Assembly (NCBI GenBank): GCA_026399095.1
Contig: JAPLRP010000019.1
Coordinates: 1 to 64,000 of the forward strand
Direction: 5' to 3'
DNA from: Methylococcales bacterium
GTDB taxonomy: Bacteria > Pseudomonadota > Gammaproteobacteria > Methylococcales > Methylomonadaceae
DNA: 64,000 nt
Shown: piece after piece, positions 26,510-35,474 of the stretch
How positions within the stretch are numbered: the first letter of the stretch is position 1
Layout: the number at the start of each line of letters is the position of its first letter
Notes under the pieces: model-generated
Told to the model about the DNA's origin: nothing
The model's database searches: none
The model's input: the letters and a program-made list of their open reading frames with translations, nothing else
Translations under genes and position numbers: made by a program

Positions 26510-26896
26510 TTACAATAAATCTTTAAGAGCTAAAAAAGATTTTTGAGCAGCCGCTAATTCTTCTTCAGCTGCTTTTTTATCGCCTTCGTTTACGTGTTTA
26601 CGGGCAGATTTAAGTTTGTTATGAATCTTATCTCTTGCAGCAAATACTTTGTCGCTTGCATTGATTTCTTTGCTGGATGAGAGTGCATCTTTAATCAGGT
26701 CAGAAACTTGTTCAGCACTGTCGCCTTTTTTAAGTGCGTCTAAAGCCGCGCCAATTTTACCGGCAACTAAATCAATTGCTTCAGTTGGTGAATAAATAAT
26801 TCGACCTGCATCAGCTTCAGCTAAAGTTGCAGTTGAGAATGTGCCCATTGAAGAGGCTATGGCAATGGCAAGAGCGGCTTTTTTTAAATTAATCAT
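26510..26896 (-). CDS. Small helical periplasmic protein, paralogue A
   Basis: A 128-residue protein with a signal peptide (about residues 1-26, ending TLA-EA). The mature part is almost entirely predicted helix with heptad-like Ala/Leu/Lys spacing (AALDALKKGDSAEQVSDLIKDALSSSKEI, then KIHNKLKSARKHVNEGDKKAAEEELAAAQKSFL). It matches the neighbour at 27121 in length, order of helices and phrases such as A-L-x-K-G, S-K-E and L-K-x-A-R, so they are paralogues. SmbP-like metal-binding helical proteins are a possible comparison, but His residues are few. Function unknown. Confidence 0.75.
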   Translation of the reverse strand: MINLKKAALAIAIASSMGTFSTATLAEADAGRIIYSPTEAIDLVAGKIGAALDALKKGDSAEQVSDLIKDALSSSKEINASDKVFAARDKIHNKLKSARKHVNEGDKKAAEEELAAAQKSFLALKDLL

Positions 26897-27052
26897 GTTG
26901 TTAACTCCTCAAGTTGATTTTTTTATTTATTTGGAAAGCTGTATTTTACTAATAGCTTGGCCAAGCTAAATAATACCATAATAACTATGGAAATTAGATA
27001 GTAAATGTAATGGCTTTGATATTATTAATTTTATATTGTACAAATGGTGCAA

Positions 27053-27084
27053 TCGCTTATGAATTAAGATTTGGTCATAAGCGA
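27053..27084 (-). terminator. Hairpin downstream of paralogue B
   Basis: A perfect 10-base stem (TCGCTTATGA / TCATAAGCGA) with a 12-base loop lies about 36 bases beyond the stop of the gene at 27121. No T tract follows on the minus strand, so it may stabilise RNA or be a weak terminator. Confidence 0.45.
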
Positions 27085-27120
27085 CATAACTAATTTATGA
27101 TCTACTTTGGCGCTGATTAA

Positions 27121-27516
27121 TTAATGAGCAGCGTCGTAGATTTTTTTCATTTCAGCATAAATTTCTAAGCCTTTGTTGATTTCTTCTAAAGCTTTGTCAT
27201 TATGGTTTTCAAGAGCATCTTCACGAGCAGTTTTTAAGCTAGTGTTCAATTTTTGACGTAAACGTTCAGTTTGCTCATAACGGAATTCTTTTACAGATTG
27301 ACGAGCGGCATTAATAGCATTAAGCGCTGTTTCACCATCACCGCCTTTGATTAGGGCTTCTTTTGCTTCTATCATACTTGCTTCAGTATTTTTTGCTGCT
27401 TCTAGAACGGCTGCATTTTTATCTTTATGTTCTTCAGCTGAAAATGCAGAAGAAGAGATAGCAAGCAATGAAGCGGCCATAACAGAAGAAAGTACAAATT
27501 TGTTCAAAAACTTCAT
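27121..27516 (-). CDS. Small helical periplasmic protein, paralogue B
   Basis: A 131-residue exported protein; the signal peptide covers about residues 1-27 (cleavage after AFSA). The mature chain is rich in Ala, Glu and Lys and predicted as a helical hairpin or bundle (AKNTEASMIEAKEALIKGGDGETALNAINAAR, LNTSLKTAREDALENHNDKALEEINKGLEIY). It is a paralogue of the gene at 26510, same strand, 224 bases apart with separate terminator-like hairpins, so each probably has its own promoter. Proximity to pmoCAB suggests a membrane or copper related role, but this is inference. Confidence 0.75.
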   Translation of the reverse strand: MKFLNKFVLSSVMAASLLAISSSAFSAEEHKDKNAAVLEAAKNTEASMIEAKEALIKGGDGETALNAINAARQSVKEFRYEQTERLRQKLNTSLKTAREDALENHNDKALEEINKGLEIYAEMKKIYDAAH

Positions 27517-27711
27517 ATATTTTAACCTTGGTAATTGGGTAGATTGGATTTGGAATTAAATTAATATAATAAAATAACTGGCTTACTAATTAATTGACTA
27601 ATGTCGTCGGTTATTTTAGCATAAAATAAAATACTTAATAGTACATCATCAATTTTCAATATCTATAAAAACTATTATGTAGTCTTCTTGGTTAAAATAC
27701 ATTTTACGATT

Positions 27712-28491
27712 TTAATTAATGTCTCTTGCAAGTCGGAACCCGATATCACCTGTTCGACTACTTGGTAAACCGCTATAACGAATAGATGACCGTAAATTGA
27801 CGTTTTTACCAACCCAACTTCCACCACGATAAACCCGATATTGACCGACATCAGGGCCCTTTGGGTCTTTTTCAGGACTACTTTGATAATAATTGGGATC
27901 ATACCAGTCTTGAACCCACTCCCAGACATTGCCATGCATATCATGGAGTCCCCACGCATTTGGTTTTTTAAGGGCTACTTCATGGCTGGCACCACCGTAT
28001 CCTTCATCACCAAACCAAGCGTAAGTCGTTAATTCTTTTTGTTTATCGCCAAAATAATAAAGGCTTTTGCTGCCAGCTCTTGCAGAATATTCCCATTCAG
28101 CTTCACTGGGCAAACGAAATAAGTTACCCTCTTCTTGGTTATTTAAGCGTTTGATAAAATCTTGAGCGTCATTCCAGCTTACTTTTTCAACAGGTTTATA
28201 GAGAGCTTTTGATTTACTGGGATTACTTCCCATGATGGTTTCCCACTGTTTCTGGGTGATTTCCGTTTCACCTAGATAGAAAGGTTTTTCAATACAAACC
28301 CGATGTTGTGGCGACTCAACAGGGCTACTTTCTTTGAGATCCGTATCTTTACCCATCAAAAAACAGCCTGCTTCAATTTTAACGAAACGAATACCGGCAA
28401 AAGACTGATAATCTATTGCTACTGCTGCCGAACCGAAGCAGCTATAGGCAGCAAAGCCAACGACAACTTTTAAGGTTTTTGAATATTTCAT
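27712..28491 (-). CDS. Exported SUMF1/FGE-sulfatase-fold protein without catalytic cysteines
   Basis: A 259-residue protein with a signal peptide (about 1-25) and the SUMF1 fold: IRFVKIEAGCFLMG, PFYLGETEITQKQW, PVEKVSWNDAQDFIKRL, RLPSEAEWEYSARAG, NAWGLHDMHGNVWEWVQDW and the C-terminal RGGSW...GFRLARD. In true formylglycine-generating enzymes a cysteine pair lies after RGGSW; here that stretch (VGKNVNLRSSIRYSG) has none. It is therefore likely a non-FGE family member, binding or modifying an unknown periplasmic target. AGGGA precedes the ATG. It diverges from the BNR lipoprotein gene. Confidence 0.85.
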   Translation of the reverse strand: MKYSKTLKVVVGFAAYSCFGSAAVAIDYQSFAGIRFVKIEAGCFLMGKDTDLKESSPVESPQHRVCIEKPFYLGETEITQKQWETIMGSNPSKSKALYKPVEKVSWNDAQDFIKRLNNQEEGNLFRLPSEAEWEYSARAGSKSLYYFGDKQKELTTYAWFGDEGYGGASHEVALKKPNAWGLHDMHGNVWEWVQDWYDPNYYQSSPEKDPKGPDVGQYRVYRGGSWVGKNVNLRSSIRYSGLPSSRTGDIGFRLARDIN

Positions 28492-28622
28492 ATAGTCCCT
28501 TCTTTTAAAGTGAGATAATTAGATCAGTGTATAAACCTTCTTTATTATATAGAAAAATTTGGGTTTACCCTTTATTTTCCCTACATTGGCAGGTAGTTTT
28601 TAATCTTTTATCATTTTTATTT

Positions 28623-29807
28623 ATGAATAGACTTTCTTGTATCTTATTGATGGTTTGTATAGTTATATTGCTCTTAAGTGCTTGTGTTAATTTGCAGCCG
28701 CTTCTAACTACTCGTTTAATGATGCCTAATGATTCAGATGAGATTATCAGCTTTGATGTAACTGAAGACAATGGATTCGTTCACGCGCTGTATGTAGTAA
28801 GAACTTCAAAAAATAGTCATCGAGCGATTATTCGTTATTCATTTTCTAAAGATGGTGGAGAGCATTGGACATCACCTAGTGATGTTGGTGATGAGATAAA
28901 CCTTATTTCATATCAGGGTAACGATGTTCAGCTTGCTGTCGAGGGAAATAATTTAGTCGCGATTTGGCAAATTAAAGGTGAATTACCGGGCATGGGGCCA
29001 ATGGCAAGCCGTTATTCACATGACGGTGGAAAAACTTGGTTTTTTGGTGAAAATCCGGCCGGCGATAATAATGGGGACCAAGCACATATTGATTTAATAG
29101 CTGATGACAAAGGAATATTTCATGTTGTCTGGTTGGCTGATCCTGAAGAAAACGGTCGTCAAAGTATACGATATGCTCGCTCTCTTGACGGGGGAGAGCA
29201 TTGGCAAGCGAGTCAGAAATTAGATGACTCTACTTGCTCATGTTGCTGGAATACCCTGGTAGTTTCATCAACGGGTGATATAAATGTATTATATCGAGAT
29301 ATGCAACCGCGTGATATGGCATTAATGCAGTCTACCGATCAAGGTGAAGCTTGGCATCGCATTAGCACTGTTGGTGACTTTAAATGGCAATTTGATGGTT
29401 GTCCGCATATCGGTGGGGGCTTGGCAAATGCCGAAGGTGTTTTTTATAGTAGTGTGTGGACCGGTTTGGAAGGTAAAGCCGGGTTATATTTTCTAAAGTC
29501 TGGCGATAATGGAAAAGGATGGAGTGCGCCCGTGCCTTTAGGCAGGATGGCAAGTCATAGTGACATTGCAGCCAACAAAAATAAAGTCGTGGTGATTTGG
29601 GATGAAATAGATCAAGAGGGTTCAAGTGTTTATTCCGCCAAATCTTTGGATGGCGGCACTACATGGACCACACCAAGCCGTTTGTCATCAGTGGGTAAAA
29701 TGGCAGTTTTCCCGCGTATTGTTTCGACAGCGCAAGGTTTCTTGGCAATGTGGACAGAAACTCGAAGTAAACAACCTGCTCAGTTGATGATTAAAATACT
29801 TGATTAA
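28623..29807 (+). CDS. Lipoprotein with six-bladed BNR/Asp-box sialidase-like propeller and Cys cluster
   Basis: About 394 residues from ATG 28623, which gives a proper lipoprotein signal (LLLSAC lipobox). Six Asp-boxes of the S-x-D-x-G-x-x-W type are visible (SKDGGEHW, SHDGGKTW, SLDGGEHW, STDQGEAW, SGDNGKGW, SLDGGTTW), indicating a six-bladed propeller. Between blades three and four is a CSCCW cluster, and later DGCPHIGGG; four cysteines and a histidine could bind metal. Sialidase activity is not implied by the fold. It precedes copC on the same strand, so I place it in periplasmic metal or enzyme handling (inference). Confidence 0.85.
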   Translation: MNRLSCILLMVCIVILLLSACVNLQPLLTTRLMMPNDSDEIISFDVTEDNGFVHALYVVRTSKNSHRAIIRYSFSKDGGEHWTSPSDVGDEINLISYQGNDVQLAVEGNNLVAIWQIKGELPGMGPMASRYSHDGGKTWFFGENPAGDNNGDQAHIDLIADDKGIFHVVWLADPEENGRQSIRYARSLDGGEHWQASQKLDDSTCSCCWNTLVVSSTGDINVLYRDMQPRDMALMQSTDQGEAWHRISTVGDFKWQFDGCPHIGGGLANAEGVFYSSVWTGLEGKAGLYFLKSGDNGKGWSAPVPLGRMASHSDIAANKNKVVVIWDEIDQEGSSVYSAKSLDGGTTWTTPSRLSSVGKMAVFPRIVSTAQGFLAMWTETRSKQPAQLMIKILD

Positions 29808-29987
29808 CGATGTAGAGAGTGTAAAAGGCTATTTCTGGTTTTGCAGGAACTAAATAATAGATATAAAAAAATGAGTACTTATTTTAAAGCAATTGAAGCT
29901 TACCTTTTTACTGTGTATTATGTTGTGTTGCATTATATAATGAGTCGTCTAAACCACCGTCAGTTTACACTTACATTCATAAAAATT

Positions 29988-30380
29988 ATGACTAACTGCC
30001 AATACAATAAAAAAAATAATCCACTGGTTCGTGGGCTTGTCCTAATAATGGCTTTAGCTGTTCCCATGCCATTGTTCGCTCATGCAATTATGGTTCGATC
30101 TGCACCTGAGGCGAATGCCACGCTTGCCGTTTCTCCAAAACAAATAGATGTCTGGTTTAATGATAAAGTCGGCACGGAATACATTGCTCTTGCAGTGATT
30201 GATAGTAAAGGCAAACGCGTCGACAATAAAGATGTACAGCAAGAAACCTTTGATCAATCCCATCTTTATGCCACTGTGCCAACCTTGGTACCTGATATCT
30301 ATACTGTGCGTTACCGTGTCGTTTCTATCGACACACATATCGTTACAGGAAAATACCAATTTACTATAAAAGCCCCTTGA
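29988..30380 (+). CDS. copC: CopC-domain copper-binding protein
   Basis: A 130-residue periplasmic CopC-fold protein. ATG 29988 gives a signal peptide ending in PLFA before H-A-I-M-V, so the mature protein starts with the histidine typical of the CopC Cu(II) site. A longer frame upstream contains unlikely leader sequence. The C-terminal SIDTHIVTGKYQFTI holds the second conserved His (D-x-H). CopC proteins bind Cu(II) with high affinity in the periplasm. Its stop is adjacent to the next gene. Confidence 0.88.
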   Translation: MTNCQYNKKNNPLVRGLVLIMALAVPMPLFAHAIMVRSAPEANATLAVSPKQIDVWFNDKVGTEYIALAVIDSKGKRVDNKDVQQETFDQSHLYATVPTLVPDIYTVRYRVVSIDTHIVTGKYQFTIKAP

Positions 30381-30382
30381 TT

Positions 30383-31036
30383 ATGAAATATAGAAATATT
30401 ATTACCTGGTTATCAAGTTTATTACTGGTTGCGGTGCTGCTGTCTGCATGCGATAGAAATAAACTGGGTACGCAGCCACAAGTTCCCGATTTAAATAGTG
30501 TTGGTTGTTTGATTACCAATGATTTCTATGCCGTACATCTTAGTGTTTATGTCAAAACTTCAGTAGCTATAAAAGATAGTAGTGATAGGGCCGCTTTACT
30601 AAGACCTTATTGTCAGGAGCTTCCTAATCCCGGTAAAGTTTTCTTGGCGGCTGATTTAATTGACCGTGATATTCGTAAAACTCCTATTGGTATTCGCGTA
30701 GTTGAGCTTGAACTTGTTGGTCCGGATGACACCAAGCCCGAAGATTTTAAAGAGGTAAGCACCATTACCGAGGTTGCGCCTAAAATGTATACTAGGGGTG
30801 TGGTCGAAGCTCAGGCCGATATTAATAAAAATGGCTATTACGCCATGTATTTATTAATTGGAGGTGATGAAGCCATTTCTGATGAAGATAAAATGAGAAT
30901 TGCTTTCCATGTCGGTGGTGATCCTGATGCTTTACCAAAAAAGACAAAAATGATGATTGCTGGTGGTGTAGTAGCGCTGTTCATTATACTCATTGTGGTT
31001 CCGGTTTGGATTCATAAAAGACGTAAAGTTAAGTAG
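30383..31036 (+). CDS. Predicted lipoprotein with C-terminal membrane helix, function unknown
   Basis: About 217 residues. The N-terminus has a lipobox (LLSACDRN), the middle is a probably beta-rich domain of about 150 residues (FLAADLIDRDIRKTPIGIRVVELEL and GYYAMYLLIGGDEA), and the C-terminus has one transmembrane helix (about 190-211) followed by a basic tail HKRRKVK. It starts two bases after the copC stop and is followed by a HupE-like gene 19 bases later, so these act as one operon. The layout (lipid anchor plus C-terminal helix) is unusual. I recognise no family. Confidence 0.65.
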   Translation: MKYRNIITWLSSLLLVAVLLSACDRNKLGTQPQVPDLNSVGCLITNDFYAVHLSVYVKTSVAIKDSSDRAALLRPYCQELPNPGKVFLAADLIDRDIRKTPIGIRVVELELVGPDDTKPEDFKEVSTITEVAPKMYTRGVVEAQADINKNGYYAMYLLIGGDEAISDEDKMRIAFHVGGDPDALPKKTKMMIAGGVVALFIILIVVPVWIHKRRKVK

Positions 31037-31055
31037 TTGAGAGCAAAAAATCTTA

Positions 31056-32165
31056 ATGATGAGTAAAATAATTGCAGTTATTTTATTGGCGAGTTACGCG
31101 CAGTTCAGTGCTGCACACGACCCTGGATTAAGTTCGGCTGATCTAGTTATTAAAGCGCAAGCTATCGATGCTAAAGTTACCTTCTCTTTGCAAGATATCG
31201 AAGCGTTTGTGCCTATGGATAGCGACTTGGATGCAGAAGTAACTGCAACAGAGCAGGAAGCATCAAAGCCCGAAATTGCTAAATGGGTTATGCAAGGCGT
31301 TCAGGTTATGGAAGATGATCAACCCGTCCAACCGACTGATAAGGGTGTCGTTACTTTTGACCAGAAAAATAATGCTTTTATTGAATTTCGTTATGCGCAA
31401 ATAACTGCTCAGAAAATTACATTTCAGGCAAATTTCCTAGATAAATTACCCGCAAATCATAAGCAGTTTGTTACCATAAAAGATGAAGCAGGGCTGGGTC
31501 TGGGTGAAAAGATGTTATCTCGATCTGATAATTCTATAGCGCTGATAATCCCTGTGGCAGATAGCACAAAAGAGGCAAATGAAGCTAATACAGCAAGTCA
31601 AAAATCATCTATGTTTAGTGAGTTTTTGCTCTTAGGTATTGAGCATATTCTCACGGGTTACGATCATTTGTTGTTTTTATTATCGTTACTTATTGTTACG
31701 CGTAGTTTCTGGCCGGCTTTTAAAATCATTACTTACTTCACTATTGCCCATTCAATTACATTGGGATTGGCAGCGCTTAATGTTGTTGATATACCTGCTT
31801 ATATCGTTGAGCCATTGATTGCGGCAACTATTATTTATGTAGCCTTAGAAAACATAGTGCGTGGAGAAAATCCTAAAGGGAGGGAATGGTTGGCTTTCTT
31901 TTTTGGTTTAATACATGGCTTTGGTTTTGCAGCCGTGTTACGTGAAATGGGAATATCTTCTTACGAAACAGGCATTGTGGTTCCCCTGTTTTCCTTTAAT
32001 CTGGGCGTGGAGTTGGGGCAAATTACAGTTACTGTGATTGCTTTACCTATTATTTGGCGGTTGCATAAACAACCCAAAATAGAACCCAAGCTGACGCCTG
32101 TTTGCTCGGTTTTAATTGCTTTAGCGGGCGGTTATTGGTTGGTAGAGCGCACTTTATTGAGCTAA
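31056..32165 (+). CDS. HupE/UreJ-type membrane protein with periplasmic N-terminal domain
   Basis: A 369-residue protein with a signal peptide (about 1-20, cleavage before HDPG), a roughly 160-residue periplasmic domain, then six to seven transmembrane helices of the HupE/UreJ_2 family. The recognisable signature is FLLLGIEHILTGYDHLLFLLSLL, followed by FTIAHSITLGLAAL and FFFGLIHGFGFAAVL, whose His and Asp residues form the presumed metal path. Family members transport or handle Ni, Co or possibly Cu. It ends the copC operon, supporting a metal role here. Confidence 0.85.
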   Translation: MMSKIIAVILLASYAQFSAAHDPGLSSADLVIKAQAIDAKVTFSLQDIEAFVPMDSDLDAEVTATEQEASKPEIAKWVMQGVQVMEDDQPVQPTDKGVVTFDQKNNAFIEFRYAQITAQKITFQANFLDKLPANHKQFVTIKDEAGLGLGEKMLSRSDNSIALIIPVADSTKEANEANTASQKSSMFSEFLLLGIEHILTGYDHLLFLLSLLIVTRSFWPAFKIITYFTIAHSITLGLAALNVVDIPAYIVEPLIAATIIYVALENIVRGENPKGREWLAFFFGLIHGFGFAAVLREMGISSYETGIVVPLFSFNLGVELGQITVTVIALPIIWRLHKQPKIEPKLTPVCSVLIALAGGYWLVERTLLS

Positions 32166-32321
32166 GCAATAATCCCCATTCAAACTCAGTGTCGTTTCTT
32201 AGGAGTAAAATTGGGTGGTTAAAGTAAGAAAGAAAAGATTGATCAGATTATTAAACTGCTTTTATTTCTGGAATTTTGACAATTCTTTTTTTAACCATTC
32301 ATTCAAAAACGACTCAATTAG

Positions 32322-33110
32322 TTATTGAGTGAGTTGAAAAGTAAACCGTTGAACGGCACGCTGAGTTACAGCGACGCCATTGACAATTTTTTCTTTAAAC
32401 TTCCATTGATTAATTGCATCCAATGCAACTTCATCGAAAATATCTTCCGGCTCTGAGCTGACAACCTCAGCTTTATCAACAGAGCCATCTGTTTGAATAG
32501 TAAATTCGACTTTAACCCAGCCTTCTATATGACGGTTTTTTAGCCTTTGAGGGTAATCAGGCGATACCCGAAACAAGGGTACGACACCAGAAACTACCGT
32601 TTTGCTATCATCTTGCCCGCTACCTGCCGCTTTTGTGGTTTTAGCGTTAACCATTGAGGTTGATGAGGCAGAAGCTGAAGGTGCAGCAACCGGCGTAGAA
32701 GCAGGAGCGGAGGGACCGGGTACAAATTTGGGAACAGGAATGGCTTCTTTGATCTCGACAGGTTGTGGTGCCGGTTTTTTTATTAGGGTTGGTTTTTTAA
32801 GCGGCTTTACTGGTTTTACGACCGGTTTAGGTTTAATCGGTTCTTTTTTAACCGGGGGTGAAGGCGCCACTTCTGTCACCTGTTTTTTTTCAGCTGACCC
32901 TAGTGTTGATAGCATTGCCACTTCCATCAGTACAGCGGGTTTTTTGGTTTCAGTAGCGGGTGTATTAAGTAAGTAAAGCGCTAAGCTCACATGTAAGGTC
33001 ACCACGACCATTAACAGCATAATTGCGACTATACGTGATTTCTGCTGCTGTTGTAATTGATCAATGTTCAGATAATTACAATGCATAGGTTTTGATAAAG
33101 GCATGGACAT
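32322..33110 (-). CDS. tonB: Energy transducer TonB
   Basis: A 262-residue TonB family protein: short cytoplasmic N-terminus, one transmembrane helix (about 29-50), a long Pro/Lys/Glu linker (VKKEPIKPKPVVKPVKPLKKP), and the C-terminal domain ending RVSPDYPQRLKNRHIEGWVKVEFTI...AINQWKF. It couples proton motive force to outer membrane receptors. It directly follows the TonB-dependent receptor gene (28 bases), implying a dedicated pair. An actcaat/attgagt hairpin overlaps its stop. Confidence 0.92.
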   Translation of the reverse strand: MSMPLSKPMHCNYLNIDQLQQQQKSRIVAIMLLMVVVTLHVSLALYLLNTPATETKKPAVLMEVAMLSTLGSAEKKQVTEVAPSPPVKKEPIKPKPVVKPVKPLKKPTLIKKPAPQPVEIKEAIPVPKFVPGPSAPASTPVAAPSASASSTSMVNAKTTKAAGSGQDDSKTVVSGVVPLFRVSPDYPQRLKNRHIEGWVKVEFTIQTDGSVDKAEVVSSEPEDIFDEVALDAINQWKFKEKIVNGVAVTQRAVQRFTFQLTQ

Positions 33111-33137
33111 GGATACTATTGCTCTAGCTGATATAAC

Positions 33138-35474
33138 TTAAAAATTAACGGTAATAGTGCCGCGTACCATTCTCGGTTCAACGGGATGCTTCATAATACC
33201 ATACTGCGCATCGGTTCCGGCTGGATAGCGATAGTCATAAGCGTAGGCAATATCATTGGCGGTCGAGCCAAAAATATTAAAAAGGTCAATTTCAACTTTG
33301 AATTTCTTGTGTTGGTAACCTGAGCTTAGATTAACTATGTTGGTGTCACCCGCCCAATAGGAGCCTGATTCGTCCAAAGGTACATCGCCAAAATGGCGCA
33401 GGCGAACCGAGCCAAATAAGCCGTTGGGTGCAACCACTGTGGCGCCGGTAGTGATAACACTACCTACCGAGTTGGGTATGTAGCTATTGGTTGCCCCATC
33501 CGGAGTTTGAGCAAAGTGCGCAGAAGTAAAGGCAAAGTCGGCATCCAGCGTTAACCATTCGGTGGGCTTGTAGTAGTTGGTAAACTCTACGCCGTAACGT
33601 TCAGATTTTCCGTTGACTTCAGTGGTACCTGCATCTCCCACAAAAACCAGTTCCTGATCACTTTCCAGCCACCATAATGCCAGGGTACTATTGAGGCCCT
33701 GAATAGCACTGCTGCGAATACCTGTTTCAGCACCACGAGAAGTGGCCATGGGAGAAATGCTGGCAGAGTTGCTTTCTAATGCAGAGCCCTTGGTTGGATC
33801 GAGTTGGATGGTGGTTCCCCGCGCATCGTTGGAGTGGTAACCGTAACCTGCATTGACAAAATATTCAGTTTTGTACCAGGGGCCCAGTATCAGGCTGAGC
33901 TTTGGGCTGAATACAGCTTGACTGGCGTTACCTGAATTGGCGGCATTGATGCTGGCCGCGATAGTCGGGTTGATATTCGTTAAGCCGTTGGCCAGCACAG
34001 TGACGTCATTATTAATAAAATCCCCTCTTAATCCAGTAATGGTGCGTACTTTTTCATGCCAATAGGTTTGGTTTTTAAAGTATATGCCGCCCGTACTTTG
34101 ACTGACATCGTTGTGGTTGACGGTACTAAGATATTGCCGGTTAACGGTATGATCCAGGCCGACATTCATTATGTCATCATAACGAAATTGCAAGCCGTAG
34201 CTGTTATCCATGTTAAAGCCAAACAGCTTATTATAACGGGTATGTTCGATATTGCCGCCAGTCTGTATACGATGTTCAAATTGATGAATCTGATCACCTT
34301 GAGTAGGGTTATCTAAGTAGCCGGTAAAGTTGGAATAGAGATCGAGGTCTGAGTAAAGAGCGTAGATGTTGGCATCATTTTGCCAGTTATCACCTTTGTT
34401 CCACATGTTACTTGATAAGCTAAAGCGATCTGTGTCACCGCCATCACTTGGATCCATTGTGCCATAGAGGTTTAGAGTACCGTTATCAACAGCCGTTTGC
34501 GGAATTTGATTGGTTGCTGTCCAACTGTTGGTGTAGGCCTTGGCAAAAATAGAAGTCCCCCAATTGCCTTGGTCCAGTGTATAGCGCATCATACCGTTAA
34601 ATTTATGGGAGTCTTCCGGTTTTTGCCATACGCCGTTGTAAAAATTAAATTCGCCGGCATAAAGCAAATTACCACTACCGACTTTGTTTGAATTCGCGAT
34701 CAGGGTACGATAATAGTCGTATTCGCCAGCGGTAAACTTCATGATTCCTTCTGGAAGTTTTTCCATTGAGAACATTTTTGAATAGCCTGCAGCAGAAAAA
34801 TCTCCAATTTCTGCATAATAAGGTCCTTTACCGTATTCTATATTCTTTACCAGCTCGGGAATGACGCTATTAATGTCCATATAGCCTTGCCCATGAGCGT
34901 GCGTGGGCATATTCATTGGGATGCCGTCCACATAAGTGGTAAAGTCGGTGCCGTGATCAAGATTAAACCCCCGTAGGAAATATTGATTGGCTTTGCCGGA
35001 GCCACTATGCTGAGTAGCCAAGACACCTGGAATGACTTCTAAAACTTCGCCACTACGAGACAGGGGGCGATATTCAAATTGTGCCTGATTAACTTCCCCT
35101 TGCGAAGCCGAGCCGGCTATACCAATAAGATCTTTTGTTCGCGCATCTTCAGTAACGAACATTTCATCAAGTTCCATTGTTTCATTTTTGGCGCTTTTTG
35201 ACTTTGGTTTCGTTGTAGCTACTGATGCTTTTTTTTGTTTTTTCGACTTCGTTTTTGCTGTTGGTTTGGTTGTGTTTTTAGTCTTGCTGGTTTCAGAGAT
35301 CTCTTCGATTTGATTGGTTTCAGTTGTGCTGTTGAGTTTGTCGTCTGCGAAAGATATTTCAGTATAATTAAACATAAATGCACAAGCTGCTATTACTAAG
35401 CCGGTTTTTTGCAAGCGCAGAGTTTGAAATTTACAGGACAAATCAGGCATTGAATTTGGTTTTCGTGATCTCAT
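33138..35474 (-). CDS. TonB-dependent outer membrane receptor
   Basis: A 778-residue TonB-dependent receptor with a signal peptide (about 1-43, ending SFADDK), a Lys/Thr-rich N-terminal linker, then the plug (GEVLEVIPGVLATQHSGSGKANQYFLRGF), and a 22-strand barrel ending in ITVNF. The plug carries a striking HG-rich stretch THAHGQGY that could bind a metal. Adjacent tonB and a HupE gene suggest uptake of Ni, Co or Cu chelates (inference). AGAGGA precedes ATG 35474. The first 32 bases overlap the end of the upstream HupE frame. Confidence 0.9.
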   Translation of the reverse strand: MRSRKPNSMPDLSCKFQTLRLQKTGLVIAACAFMFNYTEISFADDKLNSTTETNQIEEISETSKTKNTTKPTAKTKSKKQKKASVATTKPKSKSAKNETMELDEMFVTEDARTKDLIGIAGSASQGEVNQAQFEYRPLSRSGEVLEVIPGVLATQHSGSGKANQYFLRGFNLDHGTDFTTYVDGIPMNMPTHAHGQGYMDINSVIPELVKNIEYGKGPYYAEIGDFSAAGYSKMFSMEKLPEGIMKFTAGEYDYYRTLIANSNKVGSGNLLYAGEFNFYNGVWQKPEDSHKFNGMMRYTLDQGNWGTSIFAKAYTNSWTATNQIPQTAVDNGTLNLYGTMDPSDGGDTDRFSLSSNMWNKGDNWQNDANIYALYSDLDLYSNFTGYLDNPTQGDQIHQFEHRIQTGGNIEHTRYNKLFGFNMDNSYGLQFRYDDIMNVGLDHTVNRQYLSTVNHNDVSQSTGGIYFKNQTYWHEKVRTITGLRGDFINNDVTVLANGLTNINPTIAASINAANSGNASQAVFSPKLSLILGPWYKTEYFVNAGYGYHSNDARGTTIQLDPTKGSALESNSASISPMATSRGAETGIRSSAIQGLNSTLALWWLESDQELVFVGDAGTTEVNGKSERYGVEFTNYYKPTEWLTLDADFAFTSAHFAQTPDGATNSYIPNSVGSVITTGATVVAPNGLFGSVRLRHFGDVPLDESGSYWAGDTNIVNLSSGYQHKKFKVEIDLFNIFGSTANDIAYAYDYRYPAGTDAQYGIMKHPVEPRMVRGTITVNF

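Noticed and set aside
27712-28491. Formylglycine-generating enzyme
   Set aside because: The required cysteine pair is absent in the C-terminal motif, and no sulfatase gene is nearby.
29841-29987. Longer CopC start
   Set aside because: The upstream frame encodes non-conserved residues before a proper signal peptide beginning at 29988.
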